NCBI RefSeq assembly: GCF_001590965.1
Contig: NZ_BCTW01000020.1
Coordinates: forward strand, 1 to 64,000
Direction: 5' to 3'
DNA length: 64,000 nucleotides
Source of the DNA: Novosphingobium lentum NBRC 107847
GTDB lineage: Bacteria; Pseudomonadota; Alphaproteobacteria; Sphingomonadales; Sphingomonadaceae
The position numbers and the translations under genes are program-made. This document shows, piece after piece, positions 25,166 through 33,811 of this stretch (positions are counted from its first letter, which is position 1; every line of letters starts with the position of its first letter). Under the pieces are notes generated by a model. That model did not search any database. It was not told where the DNA came from and worked only from the letters and a program-made list of their open reading frames with translations.

Positions 25166-26679
25166 CGCAGATCCTCGAGCATCAGCCCGGCGGTGGCCTT
25201 GGCGCTGCCGACCACGCCCGGAATGCCGGCGCCGGGATGCGTGCCCGCGCCGACCAGGTAGAAGTTGGGCAGGGCATCGTCGCGGTTGTGCGCGCGGAAC
25301 CACGCGCTTTGCGTCAGCAGCGGTTCCAGGCTGAACGCGCTGCCGAGGTGCGCGTTGAGATCGCGCCCGAAATCGGCGGGGGCATAGTGGAACTTGGTGA
25401 CGATGCGGCTGTGAATGTCGGGGATCAGCCGCCGCCCGACTTCGTCGAGAATGCGCTTTTCGAGCACAGGCCCGATCTGGTCCCAGTCGACCGGCAGCTT
25501 GCCCATGTTGGCAACCGGGATCAGCACGTAGAACGTGCTCATGCCCTCGGGTGCCATCGACGGATCGGTCACGGTCGGGTGGTGGAGATAGATCGAGAAA
25601 TCCTGCGGCAGCACGCCGTGTTCATAGATATCGTCGAGCAGCCCTTTGTAGCGCGGGCCGAACAGGATCATGTGGTGCGGAATGCCCGGCCAAGTCCCCT
25701 CGATGCCGAAGTGCACGACGAACAGGCTGGGCGAAAAGCGCTTGCGGGCAAGGCTTTTCGCCTGCTTGGCTCCGCGCGGATTGGTGGCGAGCAGGTCACG
25801 ATAGGTGTGCATCAGGTCGGCGTTGGACGCGACCGCATCGAACCGCCCGGACCAGCCGCTGGCGGTGGTCACGCCGGTGATCCGGTTGCCCAGCGTATCG
25901 ATCTGCGTCACCGCATCGCCCATCCGCACGGTGCCGCCGATCCGCTCGAACTGCGTGACCATCGCGGCGATCAGGCGGTTGGTGCCACCCTTGGCCCACC
26001 ACACGCCGCCGTCCTTTTCCAGCTTGTGGATCAGGGCGTAGATCGCGCTGGTGGTCATCGGGTTGCCGCCGACCAGCAGCGTGTGGAAGCTGAACGCCTC
26101 GCGCAGTTTTTCCGATGCCATGAACTTCGACGCCATCGCATAGACCGAGCGCCACGCCTGATGTTTGGCCAGCGCGGGCGCGGCCTTGATCATGCTGGCG
26201 AAATCGAGGAACGGCACCGCGCCCAGCTTGACGTAGCCTTCCTCGTAAACGTGCGCGGCATAGCGCGCGAAGTCCTCGTACCCGGCCACGTCACCGGGGC
26301 TGATCCGGGCGATTTCGGCGTGCAACTGCGCTTCGTCGTTGGAATAGTCGAAGTTGGTCCCGTCGGGCCAGTTGAGCCGATAGAACGGGTGGACGGGCAT
26401 CAGTTCGATGTCGTCGGCCATGCGTCGGCCCGACAGCGCCCACAGCTCTTCAAGGCAGGGCGGATCGGTGATGACCGTGGGCCCGGCATCGAAGGTGAAG
26501 CCGTCGCGCTCCCAGAAATAGGCGCGGCCGCCGGGCTTGTCGCGCGCTTCGACCACGGTGGTGGCGATCCCGGCCGATTGCAGCCGGATCGCCAGCGCCA
26601 ATCCGCCAAAGCCCGCGCCGATCACGCACGCCGACTTGCCGGTGGAATTGGACGCCGAACTGGATGGGTCCATCGTCAT
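25162..26679 (-). CDS. crtI: Phytoene desaturase
   Basis: 505 residues, FAD-dependent CrtI family. The dinucleotide-binding Val-Ile-Gly-Ala-Gly-Phe-Gly-Gly-Leu-Ala is near residue 20, followed by Pro-Gly-Gly-Arg-Ala-Tyr-Phe and the Asp-Ala-Gly-Pro-Thr-Val-Ile-Thr-Asp-Pro signature. The C-terminal Val-Gly-Ala-Gly-Thr-His-Pro-Gly-Ala-Gly-Ile-Pro-Gly-Val block is diagnostic. It converts phytoene stepwise to lycopene at the membrane. ATG 26679 overlaps the crtY stop by 4 nt; the open frame runs further upstream but only inside crtY. Confidence 0.96.
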   Translation of the reverse strand: MTMDPSSSASNSTGKSACVIGAGFGGLALAIRLQSAGIATTVVEARDKPGGRAYFWERDGFTFDAGPTVITDPPCLEELWALSGRRMADDIELMPVHPFYRLNWPDGTNFDYSNDEAQLHAEIARISPGDVAGYEDFARYAAHVYEEGYVKLGAVPFLDFASMIKAAPALAKHQAWRSVYAMASKFMASEKLREAFSFHTLLVGGNPMTTSAIYALIHKLEKDGGVWWAKGGTNRLIAAMVTQFERIGGTVRMGDAVTQIDTLGNRITGVTTASGWSGRFDAVASNADLMHTYRDLLATNPRGAKQAKSLARKRFSPSLFVVHFGIEGTWPGIPHHMILFGPRYKGLLDDIYEHGVLPQDFSIYLHHPTVTDPSMAPEGMSTFYVLIPVANMGKLPVDWDQIGPVLEKRILDEVGRRLIPDIHSRIVTKFHYAPADFGRDLNAHLGSAFSLEPLLTQSAWFRAHNRDDALPNFYLVGAGTHPGAGIPGVVGSAKATAGLMLEDLR

Positions 26680-27872
26680 CGCCGGGTGCTCGCATGGGTC
26701 AGCGCCTGCGGTTTCTCGCCGAGTCCGGTCAGTACGCCGATCGCCTTGCCCAATGGCACCGGCGGTCGCCCGGCCAGGACGCGAAACTTGTCCGCCAGCG
26801 TCGATCGCCCGGCATAGAACCGCTCGATCAGTCCGCGATCGAGCCGGTAGAACCGCTCCAGCACGCGATAGCGATCGTGCGGCACGGCGGCGCTGAACAG
26901 CATCGCCGACAGCGCGCGATAGAACTTGCCCCCCTCCCACTGCCGCCGCGCATAGTTTTCGCTGAAGCTGGCGAGGCTGTCTCCCGCCAGATCGCGCCGC
27001 GCGGCCACGGCGAGCGCAAAGCGCACCGCAGCGGGCAGTGAATAGCTGGTGACCGGATGGAACAGGCCCGCGCGCCCGCCGGCGTGGGCGATGCCGCTGC
27101 CGCTCGACCGCCAGAACGCGTCGAAATCGCCGCCTGCGACGACGGGCAGCACGCCCTGTTCCTCGCCCAGCACCTCGATCACCTGCCAGCCGTGGGCCCT
27201 CACATAGTCGTCGATTCGCGCCTCGATGGTGGACGGTTCGATATGCGGGCTGTCGGAATAGTAGGTGTCCTCGATGAAGATCTCGTCGGGGCCGAACGGC
27301 AGGCAATAGACGAACCGGAACCCGTCGATCTGATCGACGCCGGCGTCCATCACGATCGGGCGTTCGATGCCATGTGGGGCCGCCAGCTTCATCCGGCGGC
27401 CGACGAACTTCTGCCATCCGCCGGTGAGGTGGCCCTGACTGCGGATGCCGCGCGCATCGATCACCGCCCCGGCTTCGATCCGCGTGCCATCGACCAGCGA
27501 AACGGTTTGCGCGGTGCACGCCAGCACGCGGGCGCCGGTCAGGATCGACTCGACCGGCAGCGCCTTGCGCACCGCATCGTCCAGTCGGTCCGACGTGATC
27601 GCGTAGTAGCTGGTGCCCAGCCTGCGCTCGAACGCGGGAAAGCGGACATCGTAGGCCGGCCAGGCCGCGACCACCAGCGGCGCCAGCAGATCGCGCCCGG
27701 CCTTGCGCACGTCGCTGCCGAAGAACGACCAGACGTGGTTGCCGCCCAGTTTGTCATCCTGCTCGACCAGCAGCAGCGACAGGTCCGGGCGCTGGCGGGC
27801 CAGAGCAAGCGCGATCAGGCCCCCGGCAAGGCCGCCGCCCAGAATTGCAATATCGCACCGACGCGCAGTCAT
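26676..27872 (-). CDS. crtY: Lycopene beta-cyclase (CrtY type)
   Basis: 398 residues. N-terminal FAD/NAD-binding Ile-Leu-Gly-Gly-Gly-Leu-Ala-Gly-Gly-Leu, then Trp-Ser-Phe-Phe and the cyclase motif Phe-Ile-Glu-Asp-Thr-Tyr-Tyr-Ser, followed by Gly-Gly-Arg-Ala-Gly-Leu-Phe-His-Pro-Val-Thr-Ser-Tyr. It cyclises lycopene to beta-carotene. It is the first gene of the minus-strand operon; its start faces the DUF2585 gene only 19 bp away, so a divergent promoter must lie within or close to these genes. No crtE, crtZ or crtW is present in the window. Confidence 0.95.
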   Translation of the reverse strand: MTARRCDIAILGGGLAGGLIALALARQRPDLSLLLVEQDDKLGGNHVWSFFGSDVRKAGRDLLAPLVVAAWPAYDVRFPAFERRLGTSYYAITSDRLDDAVRKALPVESILTGARVLACTAQTVSLVDGTRIEAGAVIDARGIRSQGHLTGGWQKFVGRRMKLAAPHGIERPIVMDAGVDQIDGFRFVYCLPFGPDEIFIEDTYYSDSPHIEPSTIEARIDDYVRAHGWQVIEVLGEEQGVLPVVAGGDFDAFWRSSGSGIAHAGGRAGLFHPVTSYSLPAAVRFALAVAARRDLAGDSLASFSENYARRQWEGGKFYRALSAMLFSAAVPHDRYRVLERFYRLDRGLIERFYAGRSTLADKFRVLAGRPPVPLGKAIGVLTGLGEKPQALTHASTRR

Positions 27873-27891
27873 CCTTCAGGCGATTAGGCGT

Positions 27892-28554
27892 ATGCGGTTG
27901 CCCATGCAACGAGTCCTTGCCCTGATCGGTCTGCCGCGCCACAAACCGCGCATGGGGGATCGTGAAAAGTCGGGCCTGCTGCCGGATCGGCGCGGGATGT
28001 TGGTGGCGCTGGCGCTGTGGCTGGTGTTGATCGCCATCGAACTGGCGATGCATCGCCCGCCGATCTGCACGTGCGGCACGATCAAGCTGTGGCACGGCGT
28101 GGTGCAATCGCCCGAGAACAGTCAGCACGTTTCCGACTGGTACAGCTTCAGCCACGTGATCCATGGCCTGCTGTTCTATGGCGCCGCGCACCTCGTCTGG
28201 CGCCGCTGGCGGCTGTTCGGGGGCAGACCGGCGCGCTGGGCGCTCGCCATCGCGGTCATCATCGAAAGCGCGTGGGAACTGCTGGAAAACTCGCCGATCA
28301 TCATCGACCGCTACCGGGCTGTCACGGTCAGCTGGGGCTATTCGGGTGACAGCATCGTCAATTCGGCGAGCGACGTGGCGTTCATGGTGCTGGGCTTCTG
28401 GATCGCCGCGCGAATACCGCCATGGGCCAGCGTGGTCATGGCGATCGGCTTCGAGCTGTTCACGCTGGCGATGATTCGCGACAACCTGACGCTCAACGTG
28501 CTGATGCTGGTGTGGCCGCTGGACGCGGTGCGGCGCTGGCAGGCGATGGGATAG
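27892..28554 (+). CDS. DUF2585 (UPF0314) family membrane protein
   Basis: 220 residues if ATG 27892 is used; in-frame ATGs at 27904 and further on are possible. About five hydrophobic segments are visible. Between the first two lies the conserved stretch Cys-Thr-Cys-Gly-Thr-Ile-Lys-Leu-Trp-His-Gly-Val-Val and Glu-Asn-Ser-Gln-His, followed by His-Val-Ile-His-Gly and Glu-Ser-Ala-Trp-Glu-Leu-Leu-Glu-Asn, which mark this family. His and Glu in membrane-adjacent loops suggest a metal or proton role, but no function is established. Divergent from crtY. Confidence 0.87.
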   Translation: MRLPMQRVLALIGLPRHKPRMGDREKSGLLPDRRGMLVALALWLVLIAIELAMHRPPICTCGTIKLWHGVVQSPENSQHVSDWYSFSHVIHGLLFYGAAHLVWRRWRLFGGRPARWALAIAVIIESAWELLENSPIIIDRYRAVTVSWGYSGDSIVNSASDVAFMVLGFWIAARIPPWASVVMAIGFELFTLAMIRDNLTLNVLMLVWPLDAVRRWQAMG

Positions 28555-28594
28555 GGTTTATTTTCCACTACCGGGGGAGTGGGCCGGTGCCGAC

Positions 28595-28617
28595 CTGTTT
28601 CAGCCTCGCTGAAACAG
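28595..28617. terminator. Hairpin between convergent genes
   Basis: CTGTTTCAGC (28595-28604) and GCTGAAACAG (28608-28617) form a perfect 10-bp stem with a 3-nt CTC loop. It lies between the stop of the DUF2585 gene (28554) and the stop of the minus-strand fructokinase (28625), so it could act for both directions. There is no U tract on either side. Confidence 0.6.
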
Positions 28618-28624
28618 TCTCCGT

Positions 28625-29527
28625 TCAGGGCGAAGCGATCGCTTGCCGCCCCAGCGCGATCGCGCCGGTGATCCCGGCATCGTCACCCAGCCCGGGATGG
28701 ACGATGTAGCGTTCCAGCCCCTCGTCGAGGCGCGGGTGCTTGACATATCCGGCGAGCTTGGCCGCCGTCTGCCGGCGCACCTCCTCGATCAAGCCCGGCG
28801 CCTTCATCACCCCGCCGCCGAAGATCAGGCGGTCGGGCATGTGCAGCAGCACCAGTGTCGCGGCGAGGTGCGCGACATAACCGGCGATCAACTCAACCGC
28901 ACCGGGTTCGTCTGCCAGCTGATCGAGGCTGCGGCCCCAGCGGCGCTCGATCGCCGGGCCGCTGGCGAGCCCTTCAAGGCAGCCGCCGTGGTAGGGGCAG
29001 CTTCCCGCAAACGGATCGGCGGCGGAATCGTGCGGCGGAATGATGTGGCCGCTCTCGTAGTGGGAGAAGCCCATCAGCGAGCGGCCATCGCGCACCACGC
29101 CGGTGCCGATGCCGGTGCCGACGGTGGTATAGGCCAGCGTGGTGCAGCCCTGGCCCGCGCCCTGCGCCCATTCGCCCAGCGCCGCGCCGTTGACGTCGGT
29201 ATCGACCACGATCGGTGCGTCGAACCGGCCCAGCGCATCGTGGAACCGCGCGCCCGACCAGCCGGGCTTGGGTGTGGTTGTGAACGTGCCGTAGGCAGGC
29301 GATGCGGGATCGATGTCGATCGGCCCGAAGCTGGCGACGCCGAAGCCGGCGATAGGCCCGTAGTCCTGCCGACCTTGCCCGAAGAACGCTGCCATGGCGG
29401 GAAATGTCTCCGCCGGGGTTTGCGTGGGGACGCGCGTGCGCGCGACGATCTCGCCGTCCTGGCGGGCCAGCGCGAGGATGAACTTGGTTCCGCCCGCCTC
29501 GATCGCCCCGATCAACCCACTGTCCAC
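28625..29527 (-). CDS. ROK-family fructokinase
   Basis: 300 residues. The ATP-binding Ile-Glu-Ala-Gly-Gly-Thr-Lys-Phe is at the N-terminus; the second phosphate loop Gly-Thr-Gly-Ile-Gly-Thr-Gly and the zinc-site Cys-Pro-Tyr-His-Gly-Gly-Cys-Leu-Glu-Gly-Leu-Ala-Ser-Gly-Pro follow. These match the fructokinase branch of ROK. It would phosphorylate fructose to fructose 6-phosphate. The GTG at 29527 is supported by GGAAGGA about 8 nt upstream. Divergent from the GH13 gene across a 273-bp gap in which no other gene is seen. Confidence 0.9.
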   Translation of the reverse strand: MDSGLIGAIEAGGTKFILALARQDGEIVARTRVPTQTPAETFPAMAAFFGQGRQDYGPIAGFGVASFGPIDIDPASPAYGTFTTTPKPGWSGARFHDALGRFDAPIVVDTDVNGAALGEWAQGAGQGCTTLAYTTVGTGIGTGVVRDGRSLMGFSHYESGHIIPPHDSAADPFAGSCPYHGGCLEGLASGPAIERRWGRSLDQLADEPGAVELIAGYVAHLAATLVLLHMPDRLIFGGGVMKAPGLIEEVRRQTAAKLAGYVKHPRLDEGLERYIVHPGLGDDAGITGAIALGRQAIASP

Positions 29528-29800
29528 TGCCGGTTCCTTCCCAAGCTAGTTTGCCGCCGGCCACGCATGCCGCAAACACCAACGCTCGAGGATGCCCAAT
29601 CGCACGTGCGACGTCGGCCTGCAATCGATGCGCATACGAATACAGACGGCCGCGCGCGCTGCTTGGCGTGGCGTCCGCGACGCTTTGCGCTAGGATGAGT
29701 CGCGACGCGGTTGGCTGTGCCCGGTGCGCCGGAGCGCCTGTGTTCCGGGGTGACGGGGTATCGCGAACCGCGATGCGCACCCTCTCCGGAAGAACGGTCC

Positions 29801-31471
29801 ATGAACAAACATACCATGGTGTCGAACAGTCCCGATATTGTCGCGTCCGAGGTGCCGTGGTGGCGCGGCGCGACGATCTACCAGATCTATCCGCGCAGCT
29901 ATCAGGATTCCAATGGAGACGGCATCGGCGATCTGGCGGGAATCACCGCGCGGCTCGATCATGTCGCCTCACTGGGCGTCGATGCGATCTGGATTTCGCC
30001 GTTCTTCACCTCGCCGATGAAGGACTTCGGCTATGATGTGGCAGACTATTGCGACGTCGATCCGATCTTCGGCACACTGGCCGATTTCGATGCGCTGGTC
30101 GCCCGCGCCCATGCGCTGGGGCTGAAGGTCACGATCGACCAAGTTTATTCGCACACCTCGGACGAGCACGCATGGTTTGTCGAAAGCCGGCAGAACCGGA
30201 CAAATCCCCGCGCGGACTGGTTCGTCTGGGCCGATGCCAAGCCCGACGGATCGCCGCCGTCCAACTGGCAGTCGGTGTTCGGTGGCCCGGCGTGGACATG
30301 GGATGCGCGGCGGCGGCAGTATTACCTGCACAATTTCCTGTCGTGCCAGCCGCAACTTAATGGCCACAACCCGGATGTGCGGGACGCGCTGCTGGCAGTG
30401 GCCAAGTTCTGGCTCGATCGCGGTGTCGATGGGTTCCGCTTGGATGCGCTGAACTTCGCGATGCACGAGCCATCGCTGCGCGACAATCCCCCGGTCGCGC
30501 CGGGCGGCAAGCCGCCGACGCGTCCGTTCGATTTCCAGGAAAAGCGGTTCAACCAGTCTCATGCCGACATCGTCGGGTTTGTCGAAAGCATCCGGGCGAT
30601 GACCGATCGCTACGGCGCGGTGTTTACCGTGGCCGAAGTCGGCGGCGACGATGCCGATCGCGAGATGAAGCTGTTTACCCAAGGCAACACCCGGCTCAAC
30701 AGCGCCTACGGCTTCGATTTTCTCTATGTCGACGCGCTGACCCCGGCGCTGGTCGAGCGCGCGCTGGCCGAATGGCCCGACATGCCGGGAATGGGCTGGC
30801 CCAGCTGGGCGTTCGAGAACCACGATGCGCCGCGCGCGATCTCTCGTTGGGGCACGGCGGAAACCCGCGACCGGCTGGCGCGGGTCAAGATCGCGTTGGT
30901 CGCGGCGTTGCGCGGCAACTATATCCTGTATCAGGGTGAGGAACTGGGGCTGAGTCAGGTCGATATTCCGTTCGACCAGCTCAAGGATCCCGAAGCAATC
31001 GCCAACTGGCCGCTGACCCTGTCACGCGACGGCGCGCGCACCCCGATGCCGTGGGCGGCACAGGCGGTCAACGGCGGCTTTTCCGTGGGCGAACCGTGGC
31101 TGCCGCTGGGTGACGAGAATCTGTCGCGCGCGGTCGATGTGCAGAACCCCGATCCGGCGTCGCTGCTCAACCTCACCCGTGCGATCATCGCGCTGCGACA
31201 GAAATACGCCGCCTTGCGCTACGGCGGATGCGACGTGCTGCTCGCAGACCAGCAGCGCCTTGTATTGCGTCGCAAACTAGGGCAACAATCGATTGCAGGC
31301 GTGTTCAACCTGTCGTCGCGGCCAGCTCAATGGCCGGATCAGGTTGGCGGTGCGGGCACGGTGCTCGCGTCGGTCAATGACGGCATCGCCGGCCAGACAT
31401 TGCCCCCATTTGCGGGCCTGCTGATCGAGGAGAGGCCCGATGCCGAGATTTCCGCTATGCAAGATCCGTGA
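29801..31471 (+). CDS. GH13 alpha-glucosidase
   Basis: 556 residues, cytoplasmic (no signal peptide). The (beta/alpha)8 barrel shows Ile-Tyr-Gln-Ile-Tyr-Pro-Arg-Ser at the start, nucleophile Asp215 in Gly-Phe-Arg-Leu-Asp-Ala, acid/base Glu279 in Val-Ala-Glu-Val-Gly, and Asp342 in Phe-Glu-Asn-His-Asp-Ala-Pro-Arg. This is the oligo-1,6-glucosidase/alpha-glucosidase subgroup, releasing glucose from maltose, isomaltose or sucrose-like substrates. ATG 29801 leads directly to the family N-terminus. It overlaps the GH97 gene by 32 nt. Confidence 0.93.
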   Translation: MNKHTMVSNSPDIVASEVPWWRGATIYQIYPRSYQDSNGDGIGDLAGITARLDHVASLGVDAIWISPFFTSPMKDFGYDVADYCDVDPIFGTLADFDALVARAHALGLKVTIDQVYSHTSDEHAWFVESRQNRTNPRADWFVWADAKPDGSPPSNWQSVFGGPAWTWDARRRQYYLHNFLSCQPQLNGHNPDVRDALLAVAKFWLDRGVDGFRLDALNFAMHEPSLRDNPPVAPGGKPPTRPFDFQEKRFNQSHADIVGFVESIRAMTDRYGAVFTVAEVGGDDADREMKLFTQGNTRLNSAYGFDFLYVDALTPALVERALAEWPDMPGMGWPSWAFENHDAPRAISRWGTAETRDRLARVKIALVAALRGNYILYQGEELGLSQVDIPFDQLKDPEAIANWPLTLSRDGARTPMPWAAQAVNGGFSVGEPWLPLGDENLSRAVDVQNPDPASLLNLTRAIIALRQKYAALRYGGCDVLLADQQRLVLRRKLGQQSIAGVFNLSSRPAQWPDQVGGAGTVLASVNDGIAGQTLPPFAGLLIEERPDAEISAMQDP

Positions 31472-33536
31472 TGGCATTGTGGCGCTGCTGGCGGCGCTGC
31501 TGCTGGCCGTGCCTGGCGCGGTCGTGGCACAAGTCGCCGCACGGTCTGTCACTGCCAGTTCGCCCGACGGCACCATCGTCCTCACCGTGTCGACGGACAA
31601 CGATGCGCGGGCCAAGTGGTCGCTGTCGCGCAAGGGCAAGCTGCTGATCGCCCCGTCGAGCCTGGGTTTCATCCTCACCGATGGGCTCAACATGGTGCGT
31701 GGCTTTGCGATCGATAGCTCGGAAAAGGCCAGCGGCGACGACACGTGGGAACAGCCGTGGGGCGAGCGCCGGTTCGTGCGAGACCACTACGACGAAGTGC
31801 TCGTCCGCTTTCGCCAGAAGGCCGAAGACGGCGGGCGGCTGATGAACCTGCGCTTCCGCCTGTTCGATAACGGCGTGGGCTTCCGCTATGAACTGCCCGA
31901 ACAGCGCGCGTTCAAGACAATGCGCATCGCCGACGAGCTGACCGAATTTTCGATCGCGTCGCCCGGCACGGCGTGGTGGATTCCCGGCGGCGAATGGAAC
32001 CGCTACGAACAGCTTTATCAGAAGACCCCGATCGACGGCGTCTCGATCGCGCACACCCCGATCACGATGCGGCTCGACGATGGCACGCACCTGGCTTTCC
32101 ACGAGGCCGCGCTGGTCGATTATTCGGCGATGTGGTTCAAGCGGATTTCGGGGCAGACGTTCCGCTCCACCCTGTCACCATCGTCGCGCGGGCCCAAAGT
32201 GGTGCGCGACCTGCCGTTCGCGACTCCGTGGCGCACGATCCGCATTGCCGACAGCGCCGCCGGCATCGTGGAGAACGACCTGGAGCTGAATCTCAACGAA
32301 CCCAACAAGCTGGGCGATGTCGGCTGGGTCAAGCCGGCCAAGTTCATCGGCATCTGGTGGGGCATGATCCGCGGCGACTGGACCTGGGCCGAAGGACTGC
32401 GCCATGGCGCAACCACCGCCCGCGCCAGGCAGTACATCGACTTTGCCGCGCTGCACGGCTTCCGCGGTGTGTTGGTCGAAGGCTGGAACAAGGGCTGGAA
32501 CCACGAATGGTTGGGCCATGGCAACGAGTTCCGCTTCAGCGAGCCGACGCCCGACTTCGATATCAAGGCTGTGACCGACTATGCCAAAGCCAAGGGCGTC
32601 CACCTGATCGGGCACCACGAAACCGGCGGCAACATCGCCAATTACGAGGCGCAGCTCGACGATGCGATGAAATACGCGGCGTCGATGGGCATCGAGGCGG
32701 TCAAGACCGGCTACGTCGCCGATGCGGGCGGGATCATCGCGCCGGGCGACACAGCGGGTACGACGAGGATGGAATACCACGACGGCCAGCGACAGGTGCA
32801 GCACCACCTCAAGGTCGTGCAGACAGCGGCCAAGTACCACGTTTCGATCGATGCGCACGAACCAGTGAAGGACACCGGCCTGCGCCGCACTTATCCCAAC
32901 TGGATGGCGCGGGAAGGCGCGCGCGGCATGGAATACAACGCCTGGGGCCAGTTCGCCAACGGGCCGGACCACGAGCCGACGCTGGTTTACACGCGGATGC
33001 TGGCCGGGCCGATGGACTTCACCCCCGGCATCCTCAGCCTGGAAGGGCACGATCACGTCCCGCTCGCTTCGACGCTGGCCAAGCAGCTGGGGCTCTATCT
33101 CGCGATCTATTCGCCGATCCAGATGGCGGCGGATTTCGTCGAGAGCCTCGCGGCGCATCCCAGGGAGCTGGACTTCATCAGCAAGGTGCCAACCGACTGG
33201 GCCGAAAGCCACCTGATCGCGGGCGAGGTGGGCGACTTCGCGATTTTCGCGCGCAAGGATCGCAACAGCGCCGACTGGTATGTCGGCGGGGTCAACAACG
33301 CGACGGCGCGCGACCTCGACCTGAAGATGGACTTCCTCGACGCGGGCAAGACCTACACCGCGACAATCTACAAGGACGGCGCAGGCGCGACCTACCTGAC
33401 CGACGCCCGGCACAACATCGCCTATGAGACCCGCACCGTGCGCAAGGGCGATGCGATCAAGCTGTGGCTGGCGCCGGGCGGCGGGGCGGCGATCCGGCTT
33501 GATGCAGGTGGATCCCAGCCGCGCAAGGCCGACTGA
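31440..33536 (+). CDS. GH97 alpha-glucosidase, exported
   Basis: 698 residues with a signal peptide (Lys-Ile-Arg, hydrophobic core to about residue 31, Val-Val-Ala-Gln). The GH97 N-terminal beta-sandwich is followed by a barrel with the inverting-type glutamates: Glu394 in His-His-Glu-Thr-Gly-Gly, Glu474 in Asp-Ala-His-Glu-Pro-Val and Glu498 in Arg-Gly-Met-Glu-Tyr. The 24-residue spacing between the last two is as in Bacteroides SusB. It would release glucose from alpha-glucans in the periplasm. GAGGAGAGG precedes ATG 31440, which lies inside the GH13 gene. Confidence 0.94.
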   Translation: MPRFPLCKIRDGIVALLAALLLAVPGAVVAQVAARSVTASSPDGTIVLTVSTDNDARAKWSLSRKGKLLIAPSSLGFILTDGLNMVRGFAIDSSEKASGDDTWEQPWGERRFVRDHYDEVLVRFRQKAEDGGRLMNLRFRLFDNGVGFRYELPEQRAFKTMRIADELTEFSIASPGTAWWIPGGEWNRYEQLYQKTPIDGVSIAHTPITMRLDDGTHLAFHEAALVDYSAMWFKRISGQTFRSTLSPSSRGPKVVRDLPFATPWRTIRIADSAAGIVENDLELNLNEPNKLGDVGWVKPAKFIGIWWGMIRGDWTWAEGLRHGATTARARQYIDFAALHGFRGVLVEGWNKGWNHEWLGHGNEFRFSEPTPDFDIKAVTDYAKAKGVHLIGHHETGGNIANYEAQLDDAMKYAASMGIEAVKTGYVADAGGIIAPGDTAGTTRMEYHDGQRQVQHHLKVVQTAAKYHVSIDAHEPVKDTGLRRTYPNWMAREGARGMEYNAWGQFANGPDHEPTLVYTRMLAGPMDFTPGILSLEGHDHVPLASTLAKQLGLYLAIYSPIQMAADFVESLAAHPRELDFISKVPTDWAESHLIAGEVGDFAIFARKDRNSADWYVGGVNNATARDLDLKMDFLDAGKTYTATIYKDGAGATYLTDARHNIAYETRTVRKGDAIKLWLAPGGGAAIRLDAGGSQPRKAD

Positions 33537-33567
33537 CCGGACCGCGCGACCCCGCCGTGCTAGTCTT

Positions 33568-33595
33568 CCGGGGACAAGCTGTTGCGTGTCCCCGG
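33568..33595. terminator. Hairpin after the GH97 gene
   Basis: CCGGGGACA (33568-33576) and TGTCCCCGG (33587-33595) make a perfect 9-bp GC-rich stem with a 10-nt loop, 32 bases after the GH97 stop. No U tract follows. A transcription terminator or an mRNA-stabilising structure is plausible. Confidence 0.55.
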
Positions 33596-33621
33596 CCGGT
33601 GATCGTCCTTCCGGTGATCGT
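33596..33621. repeat. Direct repeat upstream of zwf
   Basis: CCGGTGATCGT occurs at 33596-33606 and 33611-33621, 15 bp apart, right after the hairpin and about 190 bp before the zwf start. It could be a pair of regulator sites or a small duplication. Apart from this, the rest of the 275-bp gap shows no recognisable element. Confidence 0.6.
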
Positions 33622-33811
33622 AGGGCCGCATACATATGCGTGGTGCATGATCGCGGCAGCACGGCTAGAGCAAAGTTCGCACCCAAATTGTTGCATTGCA
33701 GCGTGATTGGGGGCAGCTTGGTCGGGAACAGGCAATCGGTATCTGAAACTGGCGTTTACCGGTGGTCCGCCATCGGCAGTGACAGGCCCGTAATCGATGG
33801 AGACCTACCGA

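Noticed and set aside
26680..27519. Upstream extension of crtI
   Set aside because: The frame is open for 280 codons upstream but lies inside crtY; the CrtI family N-terminus starts at 26679 with a 4-nt overlap.
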